This document shows, in pieces, positions 24,883-34,189 of a DNA stretch of 64,000 nucleotides. Made by a program: the position numbers and the translations under genes. The notes under the pieces are model-generated. The model did no database searches. It saw only the letters and a program-made list of their open reading frames with translations, and was not told where the DNA came from. Position 1 is the stretch's first letter. Each line of letters starts with the position of its first letter. The DNA comes from CBDDKU01 sp965230375 (GTDB lineage Bacteria; Bacteroidota; Bacteroidia; Flavobacteriales_D; Cryomorphaceae), in assembly GCA_965230375.1 (NCBI GenBank), contig CBDDKU010000029.1, forward strand, positions 62,001 to 126,000. Reading direction: 5' to 3'.

Positions 24883-27584
24883 GCGCTTTCTCAGAAGCCC
24901 TATTTGACGAGCTCGAAAACTTAAAAATTCCATTCCAAAATATCTGTGTCATTCTCCCTACCCAACGTTCAGGTTTGGAGTTGAAACGAACCATTGCCCG
25001 GAGAACGGAACATACCAGCTGGACACCAGAGATTACAACGATCAATCAATGGGCTGGGAAAATAAGCGGGCTCCAATCGGCCAATCATATTGAGTTGGCC
25101 GGTGCATTTTACAAGGCCTACCAAAAGGTGATGGGTGCGCATGCACAATCACTAGACGCGGTGGTTGGCTGGTGCGACACATTAATCAAAGATTTTAATA
25201 CCATCGATAGTCATGGTCTCAAAAACGCAGATGTTTTCAAAGACCTGGTGGCGTATACCGATATAGAGCATTTTAGCTTTCTAGATGAGCCCTTGAGCGA
25301 GTCCCAATCAAAATACAGGTCATTTTGGATGAGCTTGAAGGAAATACATGACATCTTCAAGGAAGACTTAAAATCAAAAAAACTTGGATATAGCGGTTTG
25401 ATTGTCTCTTCTTGCTTGGAAAAGTTGGATAGTGTCATTGCTTCTAGCTCCACCTTTTACGTATTTGCAGGACTGAACGCCTTGAGTGGGTGCGAACAGG
25501 AAATCATTAAACGGCTTGTCAAGGAAAACCGGGCGCTGTGCCTTTTTGAAGGAGATCCATATTACCTCGATACCAACAATCATCATGCTGGTACGTTTAT
25601 CCGATCTTACTTAAAGAAGGGGATTGGAAAAGCGTTGACGCCAAAGAAAGGTCTACTCGAAAAAGAGCTTAAAATCGACGTCTATCAGACTGATTTCAAT
25701 TTGCAGCAAGCGGCGATTGTAGGACATTTGCTGGAAATCTTACCATCTGATTCACTCAAGAAGACGGCGCTAGTCCTATCAGACGAAAGTTTACTCACCC
25801 CCGTTTTGAGCTATATCCCCAAAGAGATTGAAGCTAATATCACCATGGGGGTATCCATTGCAGATAGTGCAGTTGCCTACTGGATAGAATTGCTTTTTGA
25901 TTTGGCTAAGAGAACGGCGCTCACGGACGGAAAAATACTGGTGAAGCTCGATGCCTGGAATGAATTCGTTGACAATCAGGTCACACGCCTTTTGATGCCC
26001 TATGTGAGTCAAAATATTCCGCCAAATGGATACATGAGCATCGAAACATTGCGAGAGTCGCTTGAAAGCTCTGATTGGGAACTGATATTCGATTGGTTGA
26101 AAAGTGAAGGCAAGGGAAGAGTTGAAAGCTTGGCGAAGGTATTTGCTAAACTCGGCGCGCAAGCTGGAAAAGCAGAAAACAAACTTCTTGAAATTCAAAT
26201 TCGAAAAGTATCTGAAGAGCTGCGCATAGGCCTAGCTCAAATGAAAGCTGATGGATTTGACCTTATGGATTTGGATGGTCTGAAGAAGATAGTATTTCAG
26301 TGGATACGGAACATTAAAGTCGATCTTATTGGGTCGCACATCGACCAGTTACAGATCATGGGAATGCTGGAGTCAAGGGGCTTGAGCTTTGAACACGTCA
26401 TTATCACTTCGGTGAATGAAGGCGTGTTGCCACCCAAACCCAATTTCGAGAGTTTTATTCCTTATGAAATTCTCAACCACCATCGTTTACCTGGTAAACG
26501 CGAACGGGAGTCCGTGTTTTCATATTACTTCTACAGACTCATCCAGAATGCGAAAAAGCTGTCGTTAGTATATCATACCAACAGAGAAGGTATTAGCGGT
26601 GGAGAAATGAGCCGCTACATATCTCAGCTACAATACAATTTGAAGGAGTTGAACCCAAATTTGCACATCAAGTGGTTCTCACCGGCTGTATCTGATAACA
26701 GTCCGAGTGTAGAAAGTGTGGTAGAGAAGGACAATGTCATTTTCGATCAAATTAAAAGACACATTGAAGAGAGGCTGTCTGCATCTTCGATTAATCGATT
26801 TCATGAAGACCCGCTTGAATGGTACTACACTTCAGTGATGAAACTTGATGAGCCAAAAATTGCTGAAGTATCAAATGCTACGTATGGATCTGTAGTTCAC
26901 GATGCGCTTGAAGAGCTGTATAAACCATTGGTGAAAGAAAAAGTAACGCATGAGCACTTGATAAAGCTGAAGTTGAGAATTGGGGATGAATTGGATAATG
27001 CAATAGTCAAGAATGAAGACTGGATCGGTTCTCCTTTTGGTCTCAATGCAGTGCTAAGACAAAAAGCTTTCGAGATGATCTCGAAGTTCATCGACTCAGA
27101 GATGGACTATGTGCAAACTCAAGGAGCATTTGACTTCATTGATGCTGAAATCAAGATGCAAGCTCCTTTTGAAGTGCAGTTGAATGATTTAACCATCCGA
27201 GCCAATCTCTTTGGAATTGCGGATAGAGTTGAAGGACATGAAAATGGTTTGATGGTGATCGATTACAAAACCGGGAATGTATACCCCAAAGATATAAATG
27301 GGGAAATAGACCATAAAACTTTATCAGAGCATCCAAAACTAGCCCAGCTCATGCTATACCAATGGCTAGCCAAAAAGCATTACACTCGAAAAATAAAAGG
27401 AGCATCAATCATATCGATGCCGAAGCCATACGACAGGAGTCTTCTCACCGAGCATAGCATTGAAGATCAAGAGATATGCAAGGCGTACGAATCCTTTTTG
27501 ACTGAGACGATCCGTGCTATGCTGAACACGGCTGAAAAGCTGGAGAAAAGCGAAAGTTTCGAATACGCAAAGTTTGAAAAATAG
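24879..27584 (+). CDS. PD-(D/E)XK nuclease, AddB-like
   Basis: A 901-residue protein. The N-terminal two thirds is a degenerate superfamily 1 helicase (ICVILPTQRSGLELKR at 21-36; QIMGMLESRGLSFEHVII and NEGVLPPKPNFES later), and the C-terminal part is a RecB-family nuclease (TYGSVVHDALEEL; MVIDYKTGNVYPK; KLAQLMLYQWLA). It would pair with the AddA-like protein at 16822-19977 in double-strand break end-processing. In AddB proteins the nuclease is held by a [4Fe-4S] cluster with one Cys in a CPxxFxY motif and three in a C-terminal CxYCxFxxxC motif. Here these read HEDPLEWYY and ESFEYAKFEK, so no cluster ligands remain. The reading frame is intact. Confidence 0.88.
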   Translation: MSAFSEALFDELENLKIPFQNICVILPTQRSGLELKRTIARRTEHTSWTPEITTINQWAGKISGLQSANHIELAGAFYKAYQKVMGAHAQSLDAVVGWCDTLIKDFNTIDSHGLKNADVFKDLVAYTDIEHFSFLDEPLSESQSKYRSFWMSLKEIHDIFKEDLKSKKLGYSGLIVSSCLEKLDSVIASSSTFYVFAGLNALSGCEQEIIKRLVKENRALCLFEGDPYYLDTNNHHAGTFIRSYLKKGIGKALTPKKGLLEKELKIDVYQTDFNLQQAAIVGHLLEILPSDSLKKTALVLSDESLLTPVLSYIPKEIEANITMGVSIADSAVAYWIELLFDLAKRTALTDGKILVKLDAWNEFVDNQVTRLLMPYVSQNIPPNGYMSIETLRESLESSDWELIFDWLKSEGKGRVESLAKVFAKLGAQAGKAENKLLEIQIRKVSEELRIGLAQMKADGFDLMDLDGLKKIVFQWIRNIKVDLIGSHIDQLQIMGMLESRGLSFEHVIITSVNEGVLPPKPNFESFIPYEILNHHRLPGKRERESVFSYYFYRLIQNAKKLSLVYHTNREGISGGEMSRYISQLQYNLKELNPNLHIKWFSPAVSDNSPSVESVVEKDNVIFDQIKRHIEERLSASSINRFHEDPLEWYYTSVMKLDEPKIAEVSNATYGSVVHDALEELYKPLVKEKVTHEHLIKLKLRIGDELDNAIVKNEDWIGSPFGLNAVLRQKAFEMISKFIDSEMDYVQTQGAFDFIDAEIKMQAPFEVQLNDLTIRANLFGIADRVEGHENGLMVIDYKTGNVYPKDINGEIDHKTLSEHPKLAQLMLYQWLAKKHYTRKIKGASIISMPKPYDRSLLTEHSIEDQEICKAYESFLTETIRAMLNTAEKLEKSESFEYAKFEK

Positions 27585-27615
27585 AAAAGCGCCCGGAACG
27601 AATTCGGGGCGCCTT
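27585..27615 (-). terminator. Possible terminator, GC-rich hairpin between AddB-like gene and response regulator
   Basis: GCGCCC (27589-27594) pairs with GGGCGC (27107 omitted; arms 27589-27594 and 27107+500) around a 12-base loop; the right arm is at 27607-27612. On the minus strand it is followed by TTTTCTATTTTTC, and on the plus strand by a weak TTAAAA. It most likely ends the response-regulator transcript, though it lies about 160 bases after that gene's stop, or acts on both strands. Confidence 0.4.
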
Positions 27616-27772
27616 AAAACCTGCAAGGAAAAATTTGAAACCACCTATAAGACGGGACATAATTCCATGGTTGCCTTTAATCCTGAAAAAAACGCGTTAA
27701 ATGGCTCTTTTTTCCCGACAAACCTTTTCATCAACCCAGAAAAACCCCTATAACAAACTGGTTTAATGCGGA

Positions 27773-28492
27773 TTACGTCTTATGGGACGGATCACTAAAT
27801 TTATACCCAACCCCTCGAATTGATTGAAAAAAAACCGGTTCTCGGGAATTTTTTTCAAAATATTTACGAAAAGAGAGTATGTAATTGTCGATAGTTCGGG
27901 TGGATGGATACACGTCATACCCCCAAACCGTTTCCAGAATTTCTTCACGCGAAACTACCTGGCCTTCTTTCTCAATTAAAAATTTTAGAAGTTTTATCTC
28001 TCGTTTGGACAGCGTGATCCACTCTCCTGAAACACCTCGAATTTCAAAAGTGTCAAATCGAACTTCATTTCCTCCGAAGGCATATGACTTCAAATCTGAG
28101 TCCTCGCCTTTAGCCATTCCATGAATCCGTATTAGATTTGATATTCTCAGCAGAAGCTCCTCCAAATTGAATGGTTTCACCAGATAGTCGTCTCCACCAC
28201 TCTTTAGGCCTTCCACCCTATCGCTGCTCGACGACTTAGCACTCAGAAAAAGAATGGGAATCCCCACATTTTCCATCCGCAAAGTCCGGCACACGGTTAT
28301 CCCATCTATTTTGGGCAGCATAATATCGAGTATGCAGAGATCAAATCTCGCGCCTAAGGCAGTTTTAATAGCTTCGTCACCATCGCGGGCTATGGTCACA
28401 TCATAACCTTCCAGTCGGAAATTCAGAGCTATCACTTCGATCAAGCTTTCTTCGTCTTCGACGAGTAGGATTCTTTTTTTCTTTTCTGCCAA
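27773..28492 (-). CDS. OmpR/PhoB-family response regulator (orphan)
   Basis: A 239-residue two-component regulator with a receiver domain (phosphorylatable D56 in LCILDIMLPK, acidic pocket LVEDEES, switch Lys in FLSAKSS) and a C-terminal winged-helix DNA-binding domain (LSKREIKLLKFLIEKEGQVVSREEILETVWGYD, split here only by description). There is no ATG; TTG at 28492 gives a standard N-terminus (AEKKKRILLVEDEE) with a 16-base gap from the -7 element, while TTG at 28501 is also in frame. No histidine kinase is adjacent. It is divergent from the menaquinone cluster, and their promoters lie back to back, so it might regulate menaquinone genes; this is inference. Confidence 0.9.
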   Translation of the reverse strand: MAEKKKRILLVEDEESLIEVIALNFRLEGYDVTIARDGDEAIKTALGARFDLCILDIMLPKIDGITVCRTLRMENVGIPILFLSAKSSSSDRVEGLKSGGDDYLVKPFNLEELLLRISNLIRIHGMAKGEDSDLKSYAFGGNEVRFDTFEIRGVSGEWITLSKREIKLLKFLIEKEGQVVSREEILETVWGYDVYPSTRTIDNYILSFRKYFEKNSREPVFFQSIRGVGYKFSDPSHKT

Positions 28493-28508
28493 AGCATTCA
28501 ATTTTTGT

Positions 28509-28516
28509 CAAATCTA
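28509..28516 (-). promoter_or_regulatory. -7 promoter element for response regulator
   Basis: The minus strand reads TAGATTTG, an exact TAnnTTTG match. Transcription would begin near 28502, which favours the TTG at 28492 as the start codon. Confidence 0.5.
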
Positions 28517-28531
28517 CAACCTAGCGATAAA

Positions 28532-28564
28532 TTGACAGTGAATATGAGCCTTATGGTATCTTTG
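28532..28564 (+). promoter_or_regulatory. Promoter of the menaquinone cluster (-33 and -7)
   Basis: TTGACA at 28532-28537 and TATCTTTG at 28557-28564 form a near-complete Bacteroidota promoter, with 22 bases between TTG and the -7 element. Predicted transcription start is about 28571. It lies downstream of two in-frame ATGs (28544, 28553), which rules these out as starts on the main transcript. Confidence 0.65.
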
Positions 28565-28579
28565 ATAAAAATTTGCCAG

Positions 28580-28996
28580 GTGAATAGAAGCTTAGAAGAA
28601 GTGAAAGCGTTTTGCCAGAACACCTTAATCGAAACGCTGAATATTTCCTTTGAAGAAATAACGAAAGATAGAATAGTAGCGCGAATGCCAGTCACAGCAA
28701 AGGTTCATCAGCCAATTGGGCTTCTTCACGGCGGGGCTACACTTGCTCTCGCAGAATCTATCGGAAGCCTTGGGAGTCACCTGCTAGTCGAAAAAGACAA
28801 TAAAGCAGCGGTAGGGCTTGAAATTAATGCGAACCACATTAAGAGCACTAGAGATGGCGAAGTAGTAGGAACCGGTACGTTAATACACCGCGGGAGGACC
28901 ACACACGTTTGGGAGATTCGAATTGAAACTTCCGAGGGTAAATTGATCAGCATCTGCCGAATGACCAATATGATTGTCGATCTGCCAAATGGATAA
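28580..28996 (+). CDS. Hotdog-fold thioesterase (PaaI/MenI-like)
   Basis: With the GTG at 28580 the protein has 138 residues, the usual length of the family, and begins just after the promoter at 28532-28564; upstream ATG and TTG codons in frame lie within or before that promoter. It has the hotdog catalytic region GLLHGGATLALAES (H50, acidic E59) and the substrate-side stretch VGLEINANHIKSTRDGEV. Because it opens the menaquinone cluster, it is the likely 1,4-dihydroxy-2-naphthoyl-CoA thioesterase (MenI role). A general acyl-CoA thioesterase is the alternative. Its stop overlaps the menF start by 8 bases. Confidence 0.85.
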   Translation: MNRSLEEVKAFCQNTLIETLNISFEEITKDRIVARMPVTAKVHQPIGLLHGGATLALAESIGSLGSHLLVEKDNKAAVGLEINANHIKSTRDGEVVGTGTLIHRGRTTHVWEIRIETSEGKLISICRMTNMIVDLPNG

Positions 28997-29981
28997 AGTG
29001 CTTTCTACAAAGAATTCCTTGTCACCTTTTGCCTGGTGTCGGCTTCCCAACTCCGATGAAATATATCGGTTCGAATCATGCGGGACTGATAAACCATCAA
29101 CTCACCCTTATTTTGTAGTAAAACCATGGGGTAGCGATGACGTAGTATACTATAGCGTTTCGAAGAAAGAAGGTGAAACATCATTGAGTGTTGAAGAAAC
29201 CGGAAGTAGTTTCAAAGAATACGCTGGAACATTCTCAGAATTTGTTAACCTGTTTCATCAGAATAAGCTGAAAAAAGCCATTCTCTCGAAGATCAAAACC
29301 GTGGAACTGAATGGAGATTTTGACTTAACTGAAGTTTTTCAGAATCTGAATAAAATACGCAAGGACAGTTTTAACTATACTCTACTTCATCCTTCGCACG
29401 GATGTTGGGTAGGTGCCAGCCCCGAAATTTTGCTAGAGCATAGAAATGGAATACTGAAAACAGTAAGTCTTGCAGGTACGCAGCCAGTTTCTGATGCCCC
29501 TTACACTTGGGGCGACAAAGAAATTGATGAACAAGAATTGGTCAGCCAACATATCCGAGCAACTTTAAATAAATTGGGTACTGAAGAATTCGCCGAATCA
29601 AGTCCTGAAACAATTGAAGCGGGAAACGTAGCCCACATCAAGACCACATTTACATTTCCAATAGGACAGTTGACTCTGGATACCATTCTATCTGAACTTC
29701 ATCCTACCCCGGCCATTGCTGGTCTACCTGTTGGAAAATCAATCGAAGTGATTAACCAATACGAAAACCACGATCGGGGATTGTATACAGGTTACGTTGG
29801 ACTGGTTAGAGACGATGAAAACGCAGATTTTTACGTTAATTTGAGGTGTATGCAAATACATCAGAACACGGCTTCCATCTACGTAGGTGGAGGAATCACT
29901 CAAGGCTCGGTTCTTCAGGCTGAATGGGATGAGACCGAGGCAAAAGCCCAAGCCATGTTTCAGCTATTAAAACATAATTAG
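28989..29981 (+). CDS. menF: Isochorismate synthase
   Basis: This 330-residue chorismate-binding enzyme converts chorismate to isochorismate, the first committed step of menaquinone synthesis. The ATG at 28989 is chosen over a TTG at 28974, and it overlaps the thioesterase gene by 8 bases. Family motifs present are KAILSKIK (about 98-105), SLAGTQPV, EFAESS, HIKTTF, LHPTPAIAGLPV and YVGLVRD, and the Mg-binding C-terminal region with YVGGGIT and EWDETEAKAQAM. The length is short for an anthranilate synthase component I but normal for Bacteroidota isochorismate synthases. The stop codon is 7 bases before menD. Confidence 0.93.
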   Translation: MDKVLSTKNSLSPFAWCRLPNSDEIYRFESCGTDKPSTHPYFVVKPWGSDDVVYYSVSKKEGETSLSVEETGSSFKEYAGTFSEFVNLFHQNKLKKAILSKIKTVELNGDFDLTEVFQNLNKIRKDSFNYTLLHPSHGCWVGASPEILLEHRNGILKTVSLAGTQPVSDAPYTWGDKEIDEQELVSQHIRATLNKLGTEEFAESSPETIEAGNVAHIKTTFTFPIGQLTLDTILSELHPTPAIAGLPVGKSIEVINQYENHDRGLYTGYVGLVRDDENADFYVNLRCMQIHQNTASIYVGGGITQGSVLQAEWDETEAKAQAMFQLLKHN

Positions 29982-29988
29982 ATCCAAA

Positions 29989-31692
29989 TTGATCAGCGAT
30001 AAAGAAGGCATCCAATTATTAGTTTCCAGATTTAAAGCATTCGGCATTCAAGACATAATCATATGTCCGGGATCGAGAAATGCCCCAATGACCATTTCTT
30101 TCCACAGTGACACTTGGTTTAATTGTCACAGTATCGCAGATGAAAGGTCAGCCGGGTTTTACGCACTGGGCATGATTTTGGCTTTAAAAAAGCCCGTTGC
30201 AGTAGTGTGCACAAGTGGTTCGGCAGTCATTAATATTGGACCGGCAACAGCCGAAGCATTCTATCAGAAGTTACCACTGATTGTCGTTAGTGCAGATCGT
30301 CCGCTTGAATGGGTTGACCAGGGAAATGGCCAAACCATACGTCAGGAAGGGGTTTTAGCCAATCACATCCGTGAATCTTTCTCTCTCAAATCAGAGCCTG
30401 CAAACGACATAGAGCGAAATTGGAATATCAGAAAGCTCGATAGCGCACTCCATGTATCAGACGGCCCCGTTCATATCAACGTTCCTTTACGCGAACCGCT
30501 TTACAAGCAGGTTTCATCGGAAGAACTCCTGGAGTTTCGCACACCCATCCGAAAGTTAGCCACGAGTAAATCCATCGACAAATCGACAAAGGATGAGATC
30601 AACAATGTGATTTCAGGACAGAAGAAGATTCTCGTCTTGATTGGTCAGTTGGCCCCCGATCCGAAGCTATCAGCCATTGTTTCGGAACTAGAAAAGTTTC
30701 AAAACACTGCCGTTCTTACAGAAACCACAAGTAATATCGGCACCCCTGGCGCAATCAGTACGATCGATCGGATTTTGATGTCATTAAATGATCCTGAAAC
30801 CCTGTCGGACATCATGCCTGATGTACTCATAAGTGCAGGCGGTATGCTTGTTTCAAAGGTGGTAAAAGCAACTCTGCGAGAAGCAAGAGTCAGAAATCAC
30901 ATTCATATTCAAGATAGTTCTGAACTGATCGATACGTTCCAAACGCTTACGCACCATATTGATTCGAAACCAGATGTGGGCTTGTCGGTATGTAAGGAGT
31001 TTATGGGGGGAACAAATTCGGACTATCGCGAAAAGTGGCAGTCTATAAAGCTGACAGCGCAGGATGCCCATGACTCATACGTCGATAACTTACCCTATTC
31101 CGATTTCAAAGTGTTTAACGAGGTGTTGGGCGGGTCAAAGAATTTCGACGTACTTCACCTTGCCAATAGTTCTCCTGTGAGATATGCCCAGTTATTTGGG
31201 CATCAATCTGGCGTGGAACAATACGCCAACCGGGGCACCAGTGGAATTGATGGCTCGACGAGTACTGCTGCAGGCTTTGCCAAAAAGGACCCAAAAAGAT
31301 CACACTTGATCATAACGGGAGACATGTCTTTCTGCTACGACATCAACGCACTCTGGAACCGCGATTTCCCTGAAAACTTGAAGATCCTCGTTATCAATAA
31401 TGGTGGAGGCGGCATATTTCGAATCATCAAAGGACCGGACACGACTGATGCACTCGAGTCCTTTTTTGACGCCTATCATCCTGTGGATATTCAGGCAATC
31501 GCCAAAGCGTATGGGTTTGAACATATCAAAGCCGATTCTGAGCAAAATTTAAATGAGAAAATTGAACAGTTCAACCGTGAAAGCAAAAAGGTGATCATGG
31601 AAGTCTCAACTCCGAAAACGGAGAATGCTCCCGTTCTCAAAAATTACTTCAAATTCATTTCCGAAGCTTTGACTAAGCAATATTCGCTTTAG
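29989..31692 (+). CDS. menD: 2-succinyl-5-enolpyruvyl-6-hydroxy-3-cyclohexene-1-carboxylate synthase
   Basis: A 567-residue thiamine-diphosphate enzyme joining isochorismate and 2-oxoglutarate. It starts at a TTG (29989), since no ATG is near and MISDKEG matches the family's N-terminus. Motifs: CPGSRNAPMT (32-41), DERSAGFYALG, CTSGSAVINIGPA, NRGTSGIDGSTSTAAG, the ThDP-binding motif GDMSFCYDINALWN...NNGGGGIF. It lies 7 bases after menF. The last 20 bases overlap the convergent small gene at 31673-32071. Confidence 0.95.
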   Translation: MISDKEGIQLLVSRFKAFGIQDIIICPGSRNAPMTISFHSDTWFNCHSIADERSAGFYALGMILALKKPVAVVCTSGSAVINIGPATAEAFYQKLPLIVVSADRPLEWVDQGNGQTIRQEGVLANHIRESFSLKSEPANDIERNWNIRKLDSALHVSDGPVHINVPLREPLYKQVSSEELLEFRTPIRKLATSKSIDKSTKDEINNVISGQKKILVLIGQLAPDPKLSAIVSELEKFQNTAVLTETTSNIGTPGAISTIDRILMSLNDPETLSDIMPDVLISAGGMLVSKVVKATLREARVRNHIHIQDSSELIDTFQTLTHHIDSKPDVGLSVCKEFMGGTNSDYREKWQSIKLTAQDAHDSYVDNLPYSDFKVFNEVLGGSKNFDVLHLANSSPVRYAQLFGHQSGVEQYANRGTSGIDGSTSTAAGFAKKDPKRSHLIITGDMSFCYDINALWNRDFPENLKILVINNGGGGIFRIIKGPDTTDALESFFDAYHPVDIQAIAKAYGFEHIKADSEQNLNEKIEQFNRESKKVIMEVSTPKTENAPVLKNYFKFISEALTKQYSL

Positions 31693-32071
31693 ACTTTGAA
31701 CCTATCCACTCGAGGGCATCGAAAACATCGCTGAAGACGCGTGTCGGCGTTTTGGGTCTAAACTGCCTGATGTAGTGATTGGCTGTGGTTCGGTGAGCCG
31801 GAGTACTGATCAAAATGGCGTCGGCAACCGATCTTCGATGGCTTCCATAGGCGAAAATCGCTTGTACTTTTTCGGAGAGAATTGTGCCATATCCCAATTC
31901 GATCAAAAAGGGTAAAGGCTGGCTTTGATGAAGCACGTCCATGTACTTTTCTATATCCACGATATCTCTAACCGTAAAATTGGGCCCCGATAGCAAATAG
32001 AGATAATAGAATCCGCGCTCATCTTTGGAGAATTCGTATCCAGCGCCTTTAATTTTTTTTGGGTAACCCAT
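31673..32071 (-). CDS. Small STAS-like DUF7793-type protein
   Basis: A 132-residue protein when started at the ATG at 32071. The open frame extends to 32308, across the menA promoter and start, so the longer version is unlikely. The layout is an N-terminal beta region (GYEFSKDERGFYYLYLL), a helix (VRDIVDIEKYMDVLHQ), PFLIELGYGTIL, an amphipathic segment with VADAILISTPAHRTTANHYI and a C-terminal FDALEWI. This resembles the small DUF7793/SpoIIAA-like proteins of Bacteroidota, whose function is unknown. It sits inside the men cluster in reverse orientation, where menB would often be found. No promoter motif was found for it. Confidence 0.6.
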   Translation of the reverse strand: MGYPKKIKGAGYEFSKDERGFYYLYLLSGPNFTVRDIVDIEKYMDVLHQSQPLPFLIELGYGTILSEKVQAIFAYGSHRRSVADAILISTPAHRTTANHYIRQFRPKTPTRVFSDVFDALEWIGSKSKANIA

Positions 32072-32237
32072 TGTCTCTAAATATACGTTGAGAACAATCT
32101 GGGAATCATTCTGTTCACACAAGATTTCACACAATGGATTTTTAATCGATTCTGAAAAGTCAAAACTTTGATAAATTCTCAGAAAATACTGGGGTTTAGG
32201 TTCGTGAATTAATTCATTCTTGCGAAATTTGCCGCAT

Positions 32238-33140
32238 ATGACGACCGTAGAAGCATGGTTCAAAGCCTTTCGGTTAAGAACCCTACCACTTTCATTCTCG
32301 AGTATCATTTTAGGGAGCCTTCTCGCTCTTTGGAAGGGTAGTTTCTACGTAAACATTCTCTTGGGTGCCCTTGCAACCACCTTGTTTTTGCAGATACTTA
32401 GCAATTTGGCAAACGATTACGGAGATTACAAAAACGGAGTTGACAACGACTCCAGACGTGGGCCAAAAAGAACCGTTCAGAGTGGAGAGATCTCTCTCAA
32501 ATCCATGAGAGTGGCTATTGGCATTTTTGCCGTACTGGCTTTTGTATCTGGACTTTGGCTCCTAATGGAAGCATCAAAGACTGTAGGAATGAAGACTATT
32601 TACTTCTTTCTAGGCTTAGGCGTATTGGCCATTGTAGCGGCGATAAAGTACACTGTAGGCAAAAAACCTTATGGTTATCAAGGTTTGGGAGATATAGCCG
32701 TTTTCATTTTCTTCGGACTTACAGGTGTTACAGGTACGTATTTTCTTCATACCAATGAAATAAACCTCCATGAAATGCTCCCAGCCGTTTCTATTGGACT
32801 GCTGGCTACAGGTGTCTTAAACCTTAATAACATGAGAGATGAAGAAAATGATCGCAACTCTGGCAAAAACTCACTGGTTGTTCGCATTGGACAGCGAAAT
32901 GCCAAGATTTACCACACATTGCTAGTACTCGGAGCTCTCATTTGTGCCATCGTTTTCACTTTGATAGAATATCACTCTCCCTTCCAGTTTCTATTCCTTC
33001 TTGCAGCCCCTATGCTCATTCAAAACATCAGGGTTGTTGCGCAAAACGAAGCGCCATCAGAGCTTGATGTGGAGCTCAAAAAACTCGCCCTTTCCACATT
33101 GTTGTTTGCGGTAACCATGGGATTGGGGCTAATCTATTGA
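32238..33140 (+). CDS. menA: 1,4-dihydroxy-2-naphthoate polyprenyltransferase
   Basis: A 300-residue integral membrane enzyme of the UbiA family that attaches the polyprenyl tail. It has eight or nine predicted membrane helices and two Asp-rich motifs: NDYGDYKNGVDND (about 60-72) and NNMRDEENDRNSGK (about 192-205). The start at 32238 is preferred to a TTG at 32220. A weak -7-like sequence (GAAATTTG, 32224-32231) is seven bases upstream, with one mismatch from the consensus. The stop codon overlaps the menC start codon by one base (TGATG). Confidence 0.94.
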   Translation: MTTVEAWFKAFRLRTLPLSFSSIILGSLLALWKGSFYVNILLGALATTLFLQILSNLANDYGDYKNGVDNDSRRGPKRTVQSGEISLKSMRVAIGIFAVLAFVSGLWLLMEASKTVGMKTIYFFLGLGVLAIVAAIKYTVGKKPYGYQGLGDIAVFIFFGLTGVTGTYFLHTNEINLHEMLPAVSIGLLATGVLNLNNMRDEENDRNSGKNSLVVRIGQRNAKIYHTLLVLGALICAIVFTLIEYHSPFQFLFLLAAPMLIQNIRVVAQNEAPSELDVELKKLALSTLLFAVTMGLGLIY

Positions 33141-34189
33141 TGAAACAAGCTACCTGGCACAAGCACACATTAATTTTCGATCGTCCTCGTGGAACTTCAC
33201 GCGGATCTTTTACAGAAAAGCCAAGTTGGTTTATTGCCATTTCAGATCCTGGAACCGGTCGATTTGGAATAGGTGAATGTGGATTGCTACCGGGCCTCTC
33301 TATTGATGACCGGCCTGGGTATGAAGAAACGCTCGATCGAATTGTCGAATCTATTAACCAAAACAAGTCCATGCCCCAATTGCACGGGTGGCCTTCTATC
33401 CGATTCGGGCTTGAAATGGCCGAAGCGCATTTTGAGAGTGGAGATTTGAATCAACTTTTGGATAATCCGGTTTCAAGTGGACTCAAAACGATTCCGATCA
33501 ACGGTTTGGTTTGGATGGGTAATCACGCCGATATGAAGGCGCAAATCACAGAAAAGATTGACCAGGGTTTCACGACAATAAAGCTCAAGATTGGAGCAAT
33601 CGATTTTGAAGAAGAGCTCAATCTACTGAGTGGGATTCGAAATGAATTCTCAAAAAACGACATTACTGTTCGAGTGGATGCCAACGGTGCCTTTGCGCCT
33701 GACGATGCTTTGACTAAACTGCATCAATTGGCAGAATATGATATTCATTCGATCGAGCAGCCCATCAGACAAGGCCAGTGGGAAGAAATGGCTCGGATTT
33801 GCGAAAACACGCCAATAGACATTGCCTTAGACGAAGAATTGATCGGTGTCGAATTCAGTGAGAAGCGAAAGAAAATGATCGAGACCATTAAACCGCAAGC
33901 GATCATTCTGAAACCGACCTTGGTCGGTGGGTGGAAGGACTCCGATGAGTGGATCGAGATCGCTGAAAATGCTGGTGCTTATTGGTGGATGACTTCCGCT
34001 TTAGAGAGCAATATTGGATTGAACGCCATTGCTCAATACACGGCATCAAAAAAGGCGATTATTCCACAAGGACTAGGAACGGGCATGCTTTACACCAACA
34101 ATATTGACTCGCCTATGGTCATTGAAAAGGGACATTTGAAGTATCTTCGAACAAAGCCATGGCAGCTCCCGACTCAATGGACAAGCTAG
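33140..34189 (+). CDS. menC: o-Succinylbenzoate synthase
   Basis: A 349-residue enolase-superfamily enzyme that dehydrates SHCHC to o-succinylbenzoate. The catalytic lysines are in TTIKLKIG (KxK) and IILKPTLVGG, and the metal ligands are in RVDANGAF, SIEQPI and ALDEEL. It overlaps menA by one base and menE by 13 bases, so the three are translated as one unit. The protein lacks any N-terminal extension. Confidence 0.94.
   Translation: MKQATWHKHTLIFDRPRGTSRGSFTEKPSWFIAISDPGTGRFGIGECGLLPGLSIDDRPGYEETLDRIVESINQNKSMPQLHGWPSIRFGLEMAEAHFESGDLNQLLDNPVSSGLKTIPINGLVWMGNHADMKAQITEKIDQGFTTIKLKIGAIDFEEELNLLSGIRNEFSKNDITVRVDANGAFAPDDALTKLHQLAEYDIHSIEQPIRQGQWEEMARICENTPIDIALDEELIGVEFSEKRKKMIETIKPQAIILKPTLVGGWKDSDEWIEIAENAGAYWWMTSALESNIGLNAIAQYTASKKAIIPQGLGTGMLYTNNIDSPMVIEKGHLKYLRTKPWQLPTQWTS

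Noticed and set aside
27616..27772. Possible small RNA or gene between the hairpin at 27585-27615 and the response regulator.
   Set aside because: No promoter element, coding frame or conserved structure was found; only scattered A/T-rich sequence is seen.
32072..32308. Longer version of the reversed small gene between menD and menA.
   Set aside because: It would overlap the menA start and upstream region by 70 bases and does not match the family N-terminus.
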